A DNA stretch of 16,704 nucleotides from JASFUX01 sp050050115. GTDB lineage: Bacteria > Pseudomonadota > Alphaproteobacteria > Caulobacterales > Maricaulaceae. The notes under the pieces were generated by a model, which searched no databases, was not told the origin of the DNA, and saw only the letters and a list, made by a program, of their open reading frames with translations. A program made the position numbers and the translations under genes. The DNA lies in contig JASFUX010000040.1 of the NCBI GenBank assembly GCA_050050115.1, positions 1 through 16,704 on the forward strand. The letters are read 5' to 3'. Positions 14,638 to 16,704 of this stretch are shown here, piece after piece; position 1 is the first letter of the stretch, and every line of letters begins with the position of its first letter.

Positions 14638-15123
14638 TCAGCGATACGGCGCGTCCAGCTCGAGGTTCTTGGCGATCTCGCGCTCCCAACGGTCGCCGTT
14701 GTCGAGCAGGCGTTCCTTGTCGAACATCAGCTCCTCGCGCGTCTCGGTGGCGAACTCGAAGTTCGGCCCCTCGACGATCGCATCGACTGGGCACGCCTCC
14801 TGGCAGAAGCCGCAGTAGATGCATTTGACCATGTCGATGTCGTAGCGGGTCGTGCGCCGCGATCCGTCCTCGCGCGGTTCGGCCTCGATGGTGATCGCCT
14901 GAGCCGGGCAGATCGCTTCACAAAGCTTGCAGGCGATGCAGCGCTCCTCCCCGTTCGGGTAGCGCCGCAGCGCATGCTCGCCGCGAAAGCGCGGCGAGAG
15001 CGGTCCTTTCTCGAACGGATAGTTCAACGTCGACTTGCGCCGGAAGAAGTAGCGCATCGCCAGGATGAAGGCGCCGACGAAGTCGAGCAGCAGTGCGCCG
15101 CGAATGGCTTGGACAATTCTCAT
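14638..15123 (-). CDS. nuoI: NADH-quinone oxidoreductase subunit I (complex I, TYKY, 2x[4Fe-4S])
   Basis: This ferredoxin-like subunit carries clusters N6a and N6b, which pass electrons toward the last cluster before quinone. The product has 161 residues, the usual alphaproteobacterial/mitochondrial length. An amphipathic N-terminal helix docks on the membrane. Two CxxCxxCxxxCP motifs lie at Cys62/65/68/72 and Cys101/104/107/111. The ATG at 15123 has AAGAGGT about 11 nt upstream, and the gap from nuoH is 21 bp. Downstream, only 6 bp separate its stop from that of the convergent HD gene, so there is no room for a terminator between them. Confidence 0.98.
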   Translation of the reverse strand: MRIVQAIRGALLLDFVGAFILAMRYFFRRKSTLNYPFEKGPLSPRFRGEHALRRYPNGEERCIACKLCEAICPAQAITIEAEPREDGSRRTTRYDIDMVKCIYCGFCQEACPVDAIVEGPNFEFATETREELMFDKERLLDNGDRWEREIAKNLELDAPYR

Positions 15124-15144
15124 CGGTCAGAGACCTCTTGAATT

Positions 15145-16188
15145 CTAAACGCCATAGGCCACCCATCCGCCGATCGCCGCGACGGCCACGAGCGTCGTGG
15201 GCAAGAAGATCTTCCAGCCAAGGCGCATCAGCTGGTCGTAGCGGTAGCGCGGCACGATCGCCTTCACCATGGCGAACATGAAGAAGAAGAACGTGAGCTT
15301 GCCGACGAACCACAGCACGGGCGGGATCAGCGTAAGGTCCGGCGTCGGGTCGAGCCCCGGGAACGGCGCGTGCCAGCCGCCCATGAACAAGATCGTCAGC
15401 ATCCCGCACATCAGCATGATGTTGAGATACTCGCCGAAGAAATACATCAGGAACGGCGTCGAAGAGTATTCGACCTGATAACCGGCGACGAGTTCGGACT
15501 CCGCTTCGGGCAGGTCGAACGGCGGCCGGTTCGTCTCGGCGAGCGCCGAGATGAAGAAGACGACGAACATCGGGAACATGACGATGAGCGTCGGGATCTT
15601 GAACGCATGCCAGTTGGCGATCCCGCCGGCTTGATTCTCGACGATCTCGGTCAGGTTCATCGATCCGGCGAGCAGGATCACCGTGACGATCACGAAGCCG
15701 ATCGAAACCTCGTAGGAGACCATCTGCGCGGCAGACCGCAGTGCTCCCAGGAACGGATACTTCGAGTTCGACGCCCAGCCGCCGATGATGATGCCGTAGA
15801 CGCCGAGCGAAGAGATCGCGAAGAGGTAGAGCACGCCGACGTTGATGTCGGAGATCACCCAGCCGGGCGCGACCGGCACCACCGCCCAGGCGATGAAGGC
15901 GAGCACGAGCGTTAAAAGCGGCGCGAGCAGGAACAGCGGCCGATCCGCCCCCGCCGGCACCACAATCTCCTTGAAGAAAAACTTGAGCGCGTCGGCGATG
16001 GTTTGCAGCAGACCGAACGGACCGACGACGTTCGGTCCTTTGCGCATCTGCACCGCGGCCCAGATCTTCCGGTCGAGCAGGACAGTCGCAGCGACTGAGA
16101 GCGACAGCACGACCGTGAACGCGAGCACCTGCAAGACGCTGAGCGTGATCCCGAGGCCGGGGCCGAACTCGTTGATGAAGTCGCCCAT
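15145..16188 (-). CDS. nuoH: NADH-quinone oxidoreductase subunit H (complex I, ND1)
   Basis: This membrane subunit forms the quinone chamber at the junction of the peripheral and membrane arms. The product has 347 residues and about eight membrane helices. Conserved loops are visible: DRKIWAAVQMRKGPNVVGPF (39-58) and, lining the quinone cavity, ALAETNRPPFDLPEAESELV (215-234) followed by AGYQVEYSS. The ATG at 16188 is chosen because it lies 5 bp after the nuoG stop, with GGAG and GGGG just upstream, and gives the family's normal N-terminus. The frame is open further upstream only within nuoG. Confidence 0.97.
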   Translation of the reverse strand: MGDFINEFGPGLGITLSVLQVLAFTVVLSLSVAATVLLDRKIWAAVQMRKGPNVVGPFGLLQTIADALKFFFKEIVVPAGADRPLFLLAPLLTLVLAFIAWAVVPVAPGWVISDINVGVLYLFAISSLGVYGIIIGGWASNSKYPFLGALRSAAQMVSYEVSIGFVIVTVILLAGSMNLTEIVENQAGGIANWHAFKIPTLIVMFPMFVVFFISALAETNRPPFDLPEAESELVAGYQVEYSSTPFLMYFFGEYLNIMLMCGMLTILFMGGWHAPFPGLDPTPDLTLIPPVLWFVGKLTFFFFMFAMVKAIVPRYRYDQLMRLGWKIFLPTTLVAVAAIGGWVAYGV

Positions 16189-16193
16189 CGCCC

Positions 16194-16704
16194 CTACTCC
16201 GCCGCCTGCAGCTGACCGCGCGCCGCCGAGGTCGCAGCAGCCGCCTGCGCCAGCGTCTGAGACGCCCGCGCGATCGGGTTGGTGAACCAGAAGTCGGCGA
16301 TCGCGTAGGCGAGCGGCGCGTCGCCGATCGTCCCCGCCTCGCCGATCGCCGCCGGATCGAACGCACCGGCGCTGGCGCCGCCCGGCGCATAGTCGACCGC
16401 GGCGAAGCTCGAATGATCGTCGCGCAGCTTCTCGCGCAGCGCGTCGAGGCTGTCGTAAGGCAGCGTGCGACCGACCTCGTCCGACAGCGCCCGGATGATC
16501 GCCCAATCCTCGCGCGCATCGCCCTTGGGGAAGACCGCGCGTCGGGTCTCCTGCACCCGGCCTTCGGTGTTGACGTAGGTCGCGTTCTTCTCGGTGTAGG
16601 CGGCGCCCGGCAAAATCACGTCGGCGACATGCGCGCCGGCGTCGCCGTGGCTGCCGAGATATATCACGAAAGCGTCCTCAAGCTTGCTCGCGTCCAACTC
16701 ATCG
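16194..16704 (-). CDS. nuoG: NADH-quinone oxidoreductase subunit G, C-terminal part (start beyond window)
   Basis: This is the C-terminus of the large iron-sulfur subunit of complex I, about 169 residues. FVIYLGSHGDAGAHVADVILPG and AAYTEKNATYVNTEGRVQ belong to the molybdopterin-oxidoreductase-like domain of NuoG. In complex I this domain has lost its cofactor role and serves structure. The N-terminal [2Fe-2S] and [4Fe-4S] domains are outside the window. The frame is open to the window edge without a start, and the codon at 16697 is a plain internal TTG. It ends in a stop (TAG) 5 bp before nuoH, in the normal complex I order. Confidence 0.95.
   Translation of the reverse strand, partial: DELDASKLEDAFVIYLGSHGDAGAHVADVILPGAAYTEKNATYVNTEGRVQETRRAVFPKGDAREDWAIIRALSDEVGRTLPYDSLDALREKLRDDHSSFAAVDYAPGGASAGAFDPAAIGEAGTIGDAPLAYAIADFWFTNPIARASQTLAQAAAATSAARGQLQAAE

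Noticed and set aside
14918..16519. A 533-codon minus-strand frame across nuoH, nuoI and nuoG in another reading frame
   Set aside because: Arg/Ala-rich translation without motifs; the true frames encode clear NuoG, NuoH and NuoI.
1..16704. tRNA or rRNA genes, insertion sequences, CRISPR arrays or phage genes
   Set aside because: I looked for cloverleaf-like segments, transposase motifs, terminal inverted repeats and regularly spaced direct repeats and saw none.

Overview
The window looks like a piece of an alphaproteobacterial chromosome. It is GC-rich and very densely packed. The gene order nuoG-H-I / J-K-L-M-N, then birA, coaX, rnj, a methylmalonyl-CoA epimerase gene, a DUF1467 gene, proS, lolC/E and lolD is a recurrent core arrangement in that class. 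Other class hallmarks are a short prolyl-tRNA synthetase without an internal editing insert, type III pantothenate kinase, RNase J in a Gram-negative background and a DUF1467 protein. I cannot fix the order or genus from sequence alone.

Layout, in the direction of transcription of the main strand (minus, from high to low coordinates). 16704-14638 holds the C-terminus of nuoG, then nuoH and nuoI (peripheral/membrane junction of respiratory complex I). 14631-13969 is one gene on the plus strand: a small HD-superfamily metal-dependent phosphohydrolase of the COG4339 type, set inside the complex I cluster with its tail against nuoI and its head toward nuoJ. 13968-13685 is a 284-bp divergent intergenic region with hairpins and weak promoter-like sequences. 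13684-7642 is nuoJ-K-L-M-N, the membrane-arm proton-pumping subunits. 7642-4444 is birA (biotin ligase without a DNA-binding domain), coaX and rnj (RNase J). 4433-3201 is a GNAT acetyltransferase, methylmalonyl-CoA epimerase and DUF1467. 3092-1 is proS, lolC/E and the N-terminal two thirds of lolD.

The genes from nuoJ to lolD are joined by tiny gaps or start/stop overlaps (ATGA at nuoJ/K, nuoL/M, nuoM/N and coaX/rnj; TAGTG at nuoN/birA; GTGA at proS/lolC; 8 bp at lolC/lolD). This suggests long polycistronic transcripts with translational coupling. They link respiration (complex I), cofactor supply (biotin attachment, CoA synthesis), propionyl-/methylmalonyl-CoA metabolism, RNA turnover, translation and outer-membrane lipoprotein export. 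The larger gaps are the 284-bp region before nuoJ and a 108-bp gap before proS.

No RNA gene, insertion sequence, CRISPR array or phage gene was seen. The most interesting points are the opposite-strand HD gene inside the nuo cluster (a possible noncontiguous operon) and a His/Ala/Glu-rich repeat insertion in NuoL carrying a perfect 18-bp tandem duplication. I found no convincing wholly new system; most of the window is conserved core genome.
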